Assembly (NCBI GenBank): GCA_005882155.1
Contig: VBCQ01000355.1
Coordinates: forward strand, 1-15,393
From: Betaproteobacteria bacterium
GTDB lineage: Bacteria > Pseudomonadota > Gammaproteobacteria > Burkholderiales > Burkholderiaceae_C
Length of the DNA: 15,393 nucleotides
Reading direction: 5' to 3'
Part shown: positions 5,977 to 13,137 of the stretch, piece by piece
Layout of the letters: the number at the start of each line of letters is the position of its first letter
How positions within the stretch are numbered: the first letter of the stretch is position 1
The notes under the pieces: model-generated
Databases searched by the model: none
What the model was told of the DNA's origin: nothing
Seen by the model: the letters and a program-made list of their open reading frames with translations, nothing else
Made by a program: the position numbers and the translations under genes

Positions 5977-7014
5977 ATGACCTTCACTGTGACCGTGCTG
6001 CCCAGCGGCCGCACCTTCAGCGTCGATCGCGACGAGCCGATTTTGATTGCCGCGATTCGCCAGGGCGTCGGCCTGCCTTACGGCTGCAAGGACGGCGCCT
6101 GCGGCACGTGCAAGAGCCGGCTCATCGAAGGTCGTGTGATCCACGGGACGCATCAGCACAAGGCGCTCAGCGTCGAGGAAGAAGAGGCCGGCTTCACGCT
6201 GACTTGTCGTGCCGCGGCACAGACCGATGTGGTCATCGAGGCGCGCACCGTCGCCGGCGCCGGCGAATTTCCGGTGCGCAAGATGCCCACGCGCGTGACG
6301 ACGATCACTCGGCCTGCGAGCGACGTGGCGGTGATCATGATGCAGTTGCCGGCCAACGACCCGCTGCGCTATCGCGCCGGCCAGTACGTCGAATTCATCT
6401 TGCGCGACGGGTCGCGCCGCAGCTACTCGATGGCCAACGCGCCGCACACGCAGACCGAGAAGCCGTCGATCGAGCTGCACATTCGCCACATGCCCGGCGG
6501 CAAGTTCACCGACCAGGTGTTCGAGACGCTGAAGGAACGCGACATCCTGCGCATGGAGGGCCCGTTCGGCAGCTTCTTTCTGCGCGAGGACTCGACCAAG
6601 CCGATGGTGCTGCTGGCGTCAGGCACCGGCTTTGCGCCGATCAAGGCAATCATCGAAGAGATGCAGTTCAAGGCGATCGACCGCCCTGCCGTGCTGTACT
6701 GGGGCTGCCGCAGCAAGGCCGACCTGTACCTTCACGACTGGGCGCTGCAAGCGGCGCAGCAGATGCCGAATCTCAGCTACATCCCGGTGCTGTCGGAGCC
6801 TCGAGCCGAGGACGCATGGACCGGCCGGACCGGCTTCGTCCATCAAGCGGTGATGGATGATCTGCCCGATCTGTCAGCGCATCAGGTCTATGCCTGCGGC
6901 GCGCCGATCATGGTCGAGTCGGCGCAGCGCGACTTCATCGAGCAGTGCGGTCTGCCGAAGGAAGAATTTCTCGCCGACTCGTTCACTTCGGAAGCCGACA
7001 AACACGGCCCATAG
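5977..7014 (+). CDS. 2Fe-2S/FAD/NAD(P)H oxidoreductase, CDP-6-deoxy-delta-3,4-glucoseen reductase-like
   Basis: A 345-residue soluble electron-transfer flavoprotein with three modules. First, a plant-type ferredoxin domain (1-95) with the cluster ligands Cys37, Cys42, Cys45 and Cys77 (YGCKDGACGTCK, FTLTCR). Second, an FAD domain (about 100-200) with the RSYSMAN flavin motif (148-154) and GPFGSFFLR. Third, an NAD(P)H domain (about 205-340) with LLASGTGFAPIKA, YWGCRSKADLY and YACGAPIMV. This layout matches the reductases of dideoxysugar synthesis and ring-hydroxylating or multicomponent monooxygenases; betaproteobacterial homologs usually carry the glucoseen reductase name. No deoxysugar genes are present, so the electron acceptor is unknown. 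The start is the ATG directly before the ferredoxin domain; the longer open frame upstream lies inside the SDR gene. The gene is divergent from the SDR gene and convergent with the GGDEF-EAL gene. Confidence 0.93.
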   Translation: MTFTVTVLPSGRTFSVDRDEPILIAAIRQGVGLPYGCKDGACGTCKSRLIEGRVIHGTHQHKALSVEEEEAGFTLTCRAAAQTDVVIEARTVAGAGEFPVRKMPTRVTTITRPASDVAVIMMQLPANDPLRYRAGQYVEFILRDGSRRSYSMANAPHTQTEKPSIELHIRHMPGGKFTDQVFETLKERDILRMEGPFGSFFLREDSTKPMVLLASGTGFAPIKAIIEEMQFKAIDRPAVLYWGCRSKADLYLHDWALQAAQQMPNLSYIPVLSEPRAEDAWTGRTGFVHQAVMDDLPDLSAHQVYACGAPIMVESAQRDFIEQCGLPKEEFLADSFTSEADKHGP

Positions 7015-7035
7015 GGCTGCGTTTGCGTCGCAGGC

Positions 7036-7070
7036 TAACTTCGCTCAGCGAAGTTAAGGCGCGAAGCGCC
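7036..7070. terminator. Double hairpin at convergent junction, candidate bidirectional terminator
   Basis: A perfect 9-bp stem TAACTTCGC-TCA-GCGAAGTTA (7036-7056) is followed at once by GGCGC-GAA-GCGCC (7058-7070). Both lie in the 86-nt gap between the stop codons of the oxidoreductase (+) and the GGDEF-EAL gene (-). The stems are seen directly; the terminator role is inferred from position, and no long T-run is present. Confidence 0.6.
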
Positions 7071-7100
7071 GGCCGCAGACACAAGCACGGCGATTAAGGC

Positions 7101-9311
7101 TCAGTGACACAGCTGCCCGGCTCGGGTCACCGGCGATCCGTAGCCGACCTGACGACTCGCCGCCCAGCCGAGCATCATCGCCTCGACCCGCTGCGACGTG
7201 AGCGACGGCGCCATGTGATAGCCCTGGCCCAACTCACACCCGATCGCGCACAGCTGCTCGAACTGGCCACGCGTTTCGATGCCTTCGGCGACGACCGACT
7301 TGCCCAATGCATGCGCCAAGAACACGATCGCGCGGACGATCGCCGCATTCGATCCGCGCGTCAGGTCCTGCACGAACGAGCGATCGATCTTTAGGCTGTC
7401 GAACGGCAGGCTCGACAAGTGGCTCAGCGATGAGCAACCGGTGCCGAAGTCGTCGACGCTCAGGCGAACGCCGAGCGTGTGCAGCTCCGCGAGCATCGGC
7501 AGCGCGTCTTCGAGTCGAGCCATCAGGATGTTTTCAGTGAGCTCGAGCGTCAGGTCTTGCGGCTTGAGCCCCGACTCGGCGAGCGCGCGCGTGACGCGCG
7601 AGATGAAGCCCTTGTGCGCGATGTCGTTGCCCGAGATGTTGATGTGCATCGTGAGGCCCTTGCCCTCGTCGCCCATCTCTTGGCAACGCCGCAGCTGCCG
7701 GCACGCGCGGTGCAGCACGAGATCGGTCAAAGCGATGATGAGCCCCGATTCTTCGGCAATCGGAATGAAGGTCGCCGGGCTGATCGTGCCGAGCTGCGGG
7801 TGCTCCCAGCGGGCCAGGGCCTCGAAGCCGGTCAGCGTGCCGGTCGCCAAGCTGAAGAGCGGCTGATACTCGACACCCAGCTCGCCCGCGGCCAGCGCTG
7901 CGCGCAGCTCGCCTTCGAGCAGCAGCCGCTGGGAGATCTCGGTGCGCAGGCCAACGTCGAACATCGCATAGCGCGCCTTGCCTGCGGACTTGGCCCGGTA
8001 CATCGCGATGTCGGCGTCGCGCAGCACTTCACCGGGGTCGGCGTAGGCAATCGCACTCGACGTGATGCCGATGCTCGCGCTCGCGTTGATCTCGGTGCCG
8101 GCGACCTGCAAGGGCTGGCGCAGCATGCCGAGCAGCCGCTCGGCCAACGCGACGGCGTAGTCGACGCAGCCGGTGCCTTCGACCAGGATCGCGAACTCGT
8201 CGCCGCCCAATCGCGCGACCACGTCGCCAGGTCGCACATGGTGCTGGATGCGCTGCGAGATCTGCACCAGGAACTCGTCGCCGACGCTGTGACCCAGGCT
8301 GTCGTTGATCAGCTTAAAGCGATCGAAATCGAGGAACAGTATGCCGAACTGATGCCGCGCGTCGTCTTGGCCGCGCGCGATCGCCTGGCCTAGCAGTTCG
8401 TGAAAGTGGCGGCGGTTCGGCAGCCCCGTCAGGCTGTCGCGAAAGGCGATGTTCTGCAGCTCTTCCATGTGGCGCTGCGCCTGTTCCTGCTCGCGCTCCA
8501 TCGCGTCGAGCCGGCTCTTGCGCATCGCCTCGTCGGCTTCTTGATGGCGGAAGAACAAGTGCATCGTCGACAGCAACAACGCGATGATCGGCGCCGCGGC
8601 GATCAGCACGCCGACGCCCGACTGCTGGAAGGTCAAGTAGACGAGCGCCGCGACCGACGCGCTGCCGCTGTAGGCGATACCGACCCAGCCGAAGTTGCCG
8701 AACAGCTCCGACAGCGCCAGGCGCTCGTTGCGCTTGAGCTTGGGCACCAGCGTGACGAGCAGCGTGTTGAGCACGAAGTAGGCGAGCGCGAAGGCGGTCG
8801 TTGCGCCCATCAGCACCGCTGCGTTGTCCCAGCCGCGACTGTGCAACGCGCCGAGCGCACTTTCGAGCAGCGAGCCTGAGCAGAACATCGAGATCGCGGC
8901 CATCGTGGGGCTCGCGATGCGGCTGGTCCAGCGCTTGGACGTTCGACAGGAGCCCACGAGCGCTTCGCCGGCCGATGCGAGCGTCGCAGCCGCAGGCCCG
9001 TGCAGCAGCAACAGGCTGAAGATGAAGATCTCACCGGCTGCGAACGAGTTCTTCGAGCGTGGGATGCGCACCGGAAACATGCCGGCCAGCATCGCGACGA
9101 CGACGCCGATCATCACCTGCAGGCACTGCGACGCCGAAAGACGCGTCGTCACAGCACTGGCGGCGAACGCGATCGTCACCGCGCCCAGCACCACGACGGT
9201 CCACCAGTAGGCCGTGGCCTTGCGGTTGTAGTCCGGCATCAGCCCGGCATGCAGGCGTGCTACCAGGCCCGAGCGGGCTGCGGGCAAGTCGGAAGAAGCG
9301 GCGATGTTCAT
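7101..9311 (-). CDS. Membrane GGDEF-EAL cyclic-di-GMP cyclase/phosphodiesterase
   Basis: A 736-residue inner-membrane signalling protein. About 6-7 hydrophobic segments fill residues 34-254 (for example WWTVVVLGAVTIAFA, LIAAAPIIALLLST); I do not recognise this sensor module as a named domain. A short charged, likely coiled-coil linker (255-287) leads to a GGDEF domain (about 288-455) with intact RLGGDEF (Gly369-Phe373), the substrate block DFDRFKLINDSLGH and an I-site RPGD (360-363) five residues before GGDEF. The EAL domain (about 465-720) has EAL at 497-499, ELTEN, DDFGTG (620-625), KIDRSFV and VAEGIE. Both halves therefore look catalytically competent. It starts 45 nt after the LVLSEG-repeat S8 protease gene on the same strand and is probably co-transcribed. 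An AGGGA lies just upstream of the ATG. Confidence 0.95.
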   Translation of the reverse strand: MNIAASSDLPAARSGLVARLHAGLMPDYNRKATAYWWTVVVLGAVTIAFAASAVTTRLSASQCLQVMIGVVVAMLAGMFPVRIPRSKNSFAAGEIFIFSLLLLHGPAAATLASAGEALVGSCRTSKRWTSRIASPTMAAISMFCSGSLLESALGALHSRGWDNAAVLMGATTAFALAYFVLNTLLVTLVPKLKRNERLALSELFGNFGWVGIAYSGSASVAALVYLTFQQSGVGVLIAAAPIIALLLSTMHLFFRHQEADEAMRKSRLDAMEREQEQAQRHMEELQNIAFRDSLTGLPNRRHFHELLGQAIARGQDDARHQFGILFLDFDRFKLINDSLGHSVGDEFLVQISQRIQHHVRPGDVVARLGGDEFAILVEGTGCVDYAVALAERLLGMLRQPLQVAGTEINASASIGITSSAIAYADPGEVLRDADIAMYRAKSAGKARYAMFDVGLRTEISQRLLLEGELRAALAAGELGVEYQPLFSLATGTLTGFEALARWEHPQLGTISPATFIPIAEESGLIIALTDLVLHRACRQLRRCQEMGDEGKGLTMHINISGNDIAHKGFISRVTRALAESGLKPQDLTLELTENILMARLEDALPMLAELHTLGVRLSVDDFGTGCSSLSHLSSLPFDSLKIDRSFVQDLTRGSNAAIVRAIVFLAHALGKSVVAEGIETRGQFEQLCAIGCELGQGYHMAPSLTSQRVEAMMLGWAASRQVGYGSPVTRAGQLCH

Positions 9312-9356
9312 GACGGATCCCTGATGGTTGGAGTTGGTGGCAGCCCTGACATCGCT

Positions 9357-11633
9357 TTAGGGTTCGCCTTCGTAGCCGGTGACCGCGTTCAGGGTCGCGT
9401 CGTAGGAGCCGCTTTCACTGAGCACCATGCCTTCGCTCAACATGAGTCCTTCGCTGAGCACGAGGCCTTCGCTGATAACGAGGCCTTCACTGAGCACCAG
9501 ACCTTCGCTGAGCACCAGTCCTTCACTCAGCACCAGGCCCTCGCTGAGCACGAGTCCTTCGCTTAGCACCAGCCCGCTGCCGCTGGCGATCCAGCTCGAC
9601 AAGGTTTGCGTCGGCGTGAAGACGCCGGTGTGACCGATCAGCGAGCTCGTACCGACCAGCGAATCGGCGTTGACGACGCTCGAGGTCATCAAGACCTGAT
9701 TCGTCAGCAGCGATTCGCTGAACGATTTGACGTAGGTGCCGGCCGGCGTGTTGTATTGGGCTGCCCAATACAGCGCGACGCGCTTTCGAACGCTGCCGTT
9801 GGCCCAGGTCAGTCGTGGGTCGTAGATCGGCTGGAAGGCCGTCAAGAGCGCGTTGCCGCTGACGACGTGGTTGCCGCCGACGAACACGAGGCGCGACCAG
9901 TTGACGCTTCGCCCGCCGATACTCGACGCCGCCGCCGGCAACGCCACGCCGACGCGCAGCATCGACACACCCGGCGCCATCGTGCCGGCCTCGATCGCGG
10001 CGGCGAGGTCGGTGCGAACGCTGAGCGACAACATCACCGCGCCGTCGACATTGAGCAGACCCGTGCCCTGCTGCAGCAGGTTGGCATTCGCGATCGGCTG
10101 GGCGCTGTACTGCAGCATCGCCTTGATCAACGGCGGCGTGAGTCCCGGGTTGGCTTGGAGCATCAACGCCACCGTGCCGGTGACCGCCGGCGCGGCGACC
10201 GAAGTGCCACTCAGCATCATCAAGGTCTCGCTGTAGCGCTGCTGTGCGCCGGCCGCTGCGACGAGGTTCGCGTTGCTGCTCGCGATGCGGTTCCAGGTTG
10301 GCGATGTCGACGACGCTTGCGTCGCGGCGGCGCCGATGATGCGATTGCCCGGTGCGACGAGATCGGGCTTCAGCAGGTTGTCGGGACGACGCACGCCGCT
10401 TGCATCGGTGTACGCGCTGCGAGTGGGACCGCGCGAGCTGAAGAAGTTGACGCTGTCGTCGCCGCGGTCGACCGTGTCGTGGTAGTTGACCGCGCCGACG
10501 GTGATGACCGAGGGGTCGTTGCCCGGCGCGCCGATTGCGCCGTAGACCTCTTGGCCGTTCGCGTTCTTGCCGCCGTTGCCGGCCGCTGCGACCACTGTGA
10601 TGCCGACCGCGCTGGCGCTGCGCGCCGCAAGGCACAACGGGTCGGTGCGCCACGACTCGGTCGAGTTCGACGCGAGGCTGATGTTCATCACGCGGATGTT
10701 CAACTCCCTCGCGTGGTAGATGACCCACTCGATGCCTTCGATGACATCGGTCACCGTGCCGGTGCCCTGGTCGTTGAGCACGCGCACGTCGTAGATGTCG
10801 GCGTTCGGCGCGACGCCGGTCGTGTCGGGCGTCTGGTAGTAGCCGCGGCCGGCAGCGATCGACGCGACGTGCGTGCCGTGGCCGTAGGGGTCCTGCACGA
10901 TGTTGCTGTCGTTGGCGATCAGGTTCTCGTATTTCGCGAGGCCGGTGGCGCCCGGCGTGTATGACATCGAGCCGTCGTAGAAGCCGGTGGTCCAGATGCC
11001 CCCGCGCGCTTTGAGCATGTCGACGTTGCGCTTCACCCGCGACACGCCCGCTGCATTGGTGAAGCTGCGGTGCGCTTTCATCAGTCCCGAGTCGAGAACG
11101 GCGATGCCGACACCGCTGCCGTCGAAACCGGCGTACGCACTCGACCCCACGTAGGTGCGCACCTGCGATGTCGTGCTGCCGGTGATCGCTTCGACCGTGC
11201 TCGAGGTTCGATACACGGTTCGATTCGGCGAGATGCTGACCACGTCCCTGCGTTGCGCGAGTCCGTAGAGCTGCGCCGCCGGGATTTGCACCGTGACGCC
11301 TTGAACCAATTGGTGATGCCCGACGACGGCGCCCCCGGCGCGCGCCACGTGCGAGCGCAGGCCGGCGAGATCGCTGTCTGAGCCATCGCCGATGACGATG
11401 ACCTCGACATGGCGAACGCCATTCACATCCCGTGCCCAACGCGCTGCCGGCGCCTTGGACGATGCCATCTCGGCGCGCAGGTCTTGCGCCAGCTTGCCGA
11501 GCACGGCCGGCGGCACCGGCTGCGCGGCCGCCATAGGCCACAGCGCGGCGCTGGCAACGAAGACTGCAAGCGCACGCGCGATGCGCCGCAAGCGACGCTC
11601 GATCAAGACGGTGAACCGGGTGCCGGTGAACAT
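9357..11633 (-). CDS. Secreted S8 subtilisin-like protease with C-terminal LVLSEG hexapeptide repeats
   Basis: An exported subtilisin-family protease of 758 residues from the preferred start. Numbers below count from the ATG five codons upstream (11648). A signal peptide (Arg-rich start, AVFVASAALWPMAAA, cleavage near residue 42) is followed by an I9-like propeptide (about 75-150) and the catalytic domain (about 175-540). The triad is intact: Asp186 (VLDSG), His257 (GHGTHVA) and Ser483 (GTSVAAP); the oxyanion Asn is Asn358 (AAGNGG). A less familiar beta-rich region (about 550-690) precedes nine tandem hexapeptides (693-746) and a short acidic end. The start at 11633 is preferred because GGAAGG lies 7 nt before it, whereas the ATG at 11648 lacks such a site. 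The GGDEF-EAL gene follows 45 nt downstream. Substrate and location after export (free or surface-bound) are unknown. Confidence 0.93.
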   Translation of the reverse strand: MFTGTRFTVLIERRLRRIARALAVFVASAALWPMAAAQPVPPAVLGKLAQDLRAEMASSKAPAARWARDVNGVRHVEVIVIGDGSDSDLAGLRSHVARAGGAVVGHHQLVQGVTVQIPAAQLYGLAQRRDVVSISPNRTVYRTSSTVEAITGSTTSQVRTYVGSSAYAGFDGSGVGIAVLDSGLMKAHRSFTNAAGVSRVKRNVDMLKARGGIWTTGFYDGSMSYTPGATGLAKYENLIANDSNIVQDPYGHGTHVASIAAGRGYYQTPDTTGVAPNADIYDVRVLNDQGTGTVTDVIEGIEWVIYHARELNIRVMNISLASNSTESWRTDPLCLAARSASAVGITVVAAAGNGGKNANGQEVYGAIGAPGNDPSVITVGAVNYHDTVDRGDDSVNFFSSRGPTRSAYTDASGVRRPDNLLKPDLVAPGNRIIGAAATQASSTSPTWNRIASSNANLVAAAGAQQRYSETLMMLSGTSVAAPAVTGTVALMLQANPGLTPPLIKAMLQYSAQPIANANLLQQGTGLLNVDGAVMLSLSVRTDLAAAIEAGTMAPGVSMLRVGVALPAAASSIGGRSVNWSRLVFVGGNHVVSGNALLTAFQPIYDPRLTWANGSVRKRVALYWAAQYNTPAGTYVKSFSESLLTNQVLMTSSVVNADSLVGTSSLIGHTGVFTPTQTLSSWIASGSGLVLSEGLVLSEGLVLSEGLVLSEGLVLSEGLVISEGLVLSEGLMLSEGMVLSESGSYDATLNAVTGYEGEP
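9411..9572 (-). repeat. Nine in-frame 18-bp tandem repeats encoding LVLSEG-type hexapeptides
   Basis: Nine contiguous 18-nt units lie inside the S8 protease gene. In protein order they read LVLSEG (five times), LVISEG, LVLSEG, LMLSEG, MVLSES. All nine DNA units differ. The six coding for exact LVLSEG use different codons (Leu CTC/CTG/CTA, Ser AGC/AGT, Glu GAA/GAG, Gly GGC/GGA/GGT). Amino-acid changes occur only in the last four units and are conservative, except the final Gly to Ser. Gain or loss of units would keep the reading frame. Confidence 0.97.
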
Positions 11634-11640
11634 CGAGAGA

Positions 11641-11646
11641 CCTTCC
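11641..11646 (-). promoter_or_regulatory. Shine-Dalgarno favouring the downstream start of the S8 repeat protease
   Basis: GGAAGG on the minus strand lies 7 nt before the ATG at 11633. It falls inside the frame if translation began at the ATG at 11648, which has no comparable site. Confidence 0.6.
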
Positions 11647-11827
11647 ATCGACGAAGACGCAAATCAACTGGCCTGCGAGAGGCGCCATTGTTCGTCGACG
11701 AAACAGAAAGAAACCGGATGTAACTGAAGCAGCGTGGAAAACTACCGCGGCGTGACGAGAAAATTCTTCAATGGAAGCCGGCACTCACCTCGAATAGCCA
11801 AACTTGGTGGCCTATGCGGGCCGCGCG
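11647..11827. other. Intergenic region upstream of the S8 repeat protease
   Basis: No gene is supported here. The stretch is more AT-rich than its surroundings, as expected of a promoter region for the leftward S8 gene, but I find no convincing -35/-10 pair. It holds a perfect 12-bp palindrome TTCGTCGACGAA (11691-11702); the half TCGACGAA recurs at 11648-11655. Confidence 0.4.
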
Positions 11828-13027
11828 CTATTGCGGCTCTTTGCGCCGGATGTAAGCAGCGCGCTTCGCGTCCTCGGGGTAGAGGAACTGCACCTCGCCA
11901 TGGCGCCACACGCCCAGCCACACCATGTTGCGCGTGAACGCGTCGTGATCGGTGGGTGCGAAAGGCTTGTCGTGCGTCGTGACGACGCCGGCGTAAGGCC
12001 GCTGCAGGTCTTCGAGGGCGCGCTTGAGCTTGTCTGCCGAAGTCTCGCCATGGGTCTGGAACAGCACGCGCAACATGAGCTGTACCGCGTCATAGCTTTG
12101 CGCCGCCGCCATCAGCGAGCCGACCGGCTGCGCGCCGGCGTGGCGTTTGAGTCTGGCGATGAACGAAGACCGGCGCTCGTTCGACAAGTCCTGGATGATG
12201 GTCTGGACCATGATCGCACCCTCAGCCGCAGCGCCGGCTTTCTCCGCCACGCTGCGAAACGACAGCGGCCACGGGCCGTACAGCGGGCCGGCGAATCGGG
12301 CCTCGGTCCGCGAGCGCGCGATCACTGCAAGCTCCGGACCGACGCTGTAGCCGATCAACACATCGGCGCCCGCCGCCTTCGCCTCATGCATTTCGCGCGC
12401 GAGCGACTGGACGCCGAGGTCGAAGCGCGCCGTGTAGACCGGCAACAGGTGCTTGTCGGCGAGAAACTTTTCGACGTCCTTGACACCGCCTTCGCCATAG
12501 CCGGTCTTGTCGGCGAACAGCGCGACTCTTGTGAACCCGCGCTTGACGACGTCTTCGACGAGGTACGCCGCTTGTATCGTGTCGCGCGCCGACATCCGAA
12601 AAATGTAGCTCTGCGCCGCCGGGTACTTGGCCGTCACCGCGGAACCGGTGGACACCGGCACCATCAACAAGTGCCGATGCTCCTGGAACACGTCGAGCGA
12701 CTTCAGCGCGACCCCGGTATTGCAGAAGCCGACCGTGAAGTCGACCTTCTCTTTGAGCACCAGCTCCTCGGCGATCTTGCGGCCTTCGTCGGGGTCGGCC
12801 TTGTCGTCGCGGGCAACGAGTTCGATGCGCCGACCGAGGTAGCCGCCGACTTCGTTGATCTCTTTGACGGCGAGCTCGGCGCCCAGGCGCGCACTGTTGC
12901 CGAAGTCCTGCGAGCCGCCGCTGAACGGGCAGATGAAGCCGACGCGCACCGGCTTGGTTGGTGTGTCGTCGGCGTGCGCTGCGAGCGCCAGCGAGCCCAG
13001 CAACAGACTCGTGATGCGTCGTTTCAT
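11828..13027 (-). CDS. Periplasmic substrate-binding protein of a branched-chain amino acid-type ABC transporter
   Basis: A 399-residue exported type I periplasmic binding protein (LivJ/LivK-like). The signal peptide MKRRITSLLLGSLALAAHA is followed by the mature start DDTPTKP. The first lobe shows VRVGFICPFSGGSQDFGNSARLG-type sequence and LAVKEINEVGGYLGR, typical of this fold; later blocks include GFCNTGVALKS, FADKTGYGEGG and SYDAVQLMLRVL. No Cys follows the signal, so it is soluble rather than a lipoprotein. The start at 13027 is set by GAGGAGG 4 nt upstream, over an ATG five codons earlier. It lies 110 nt after the livF stop on the same strand and may be the last gene of the liv operon or separately transcribed. 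Ligand is unknown; family members bind branched-chain amino acids, amides, urea or aromatic compounds. Confidence 0.92.
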   Translation of the reverse strand: MKRRITSLLLGSLALAAHADDTPTKPVRVGFICPFSGGSQDFGNSARLGAELAVKEINEVGGYLGRRIELVARDDKADPDEGRKIAEELVLKEKVDFTVGFCNTGVALKSLDVFQEHRHLLMVPVSTGSAVTAKYPAAQSYIFRMSARDTIQAAYLVEDVVKRGFTRVALFADKTGYGEGGVKDVEKFLADKHLLPVYTARFDLGVQSLAREMHEAKAAGADVLIGYSVGPELAVIARSRTEARFAGPLYGPWPLSFRSVAEKAGAAAEGAIMVQTIIQDLSNERRSSFIARLKRHAGAQPVGSLMAAAQSYDAVQLMLRVLFQTHGETSADKLKRALEDLQRPYAGVVTTHDKPFAPTDHDAFTRNMVWLGVWRHGEVQFLYPEDAKRAAYIRRKEPQ

Positions 13028-13031
13028 CTCG

Positions 13032-13038
13032 CCTCCTC
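13032..13038 (-). promoter_or_regulatory. Strong Shine-Dalgarno of the binding-protein gene
   Basis: GAGGAGG on the minus strand, 4 nt before the ATG at 13027, picks that codon over the in-frame ATG at 13042. Its strength fits a binding protein made in excess over the membrane components. Confidence 0.8.
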
Positions 13039-13050
13039 GCATGCCGCAGT

Positions 13051-13132
13051 GGCAGCGAAGATAGCGACGAGGCGGATTGTTCGCGACGGGATCGACCCGT
13101 CCGCAACTCTACGCAGTCAGACTGTCGCTGCC
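13051..13132. other. Nested inverted repeats between livF and the binding-protein gene
   Basis: GGCAGCGA (13051-13058) and TCGCTGCC (13125-13132) are perfect 8-bp complements. They enclose a 6-bp hairpin GACGGG-ATCGA-CCCGTC (13085-13101). In a leftward transcript this could fold between livF and the binding-protein gene and act as an attenuator or an RNA-processing site. Pairing is seen; function is speculative. Confidence 0.3.
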
Positions 13133-13137
13133 GAACG

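Noticed and set aside
5145..6860. Long plus-strand open frame across the SDR and oxidoreductase genes
   Set aside because: It is antisense to the SDR gene and out of phase with the oxidoreductase, Arg-rich, and shows no recognisable motif.
9000..9566. Open frame on the plus strand with repeated Glu-His-rich peptides
   Set aside because: It is the antisense reading of the GGDEF-EAL N-terminus and the LVLSEG repeats; the periodicity is inherited from the real gene.
9411..9572. 18-bp tandem repeats as a CRISPR array or minisatellite
   Set aside because: The units are contiguous with no spacers, stay in frame within a long protease gene, and vary mainly at synonymous positions. They are coding repeats.
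9523..11784. Very long minus-strand open frame in a second phase over the S8 protease
   Set aside because: It reads as Arg- and Ala-rich low-complexity sequence with no domain, whereas the other phase has a complete subtilisin triad. Long shadow frames are expected in GC-rich DNA.
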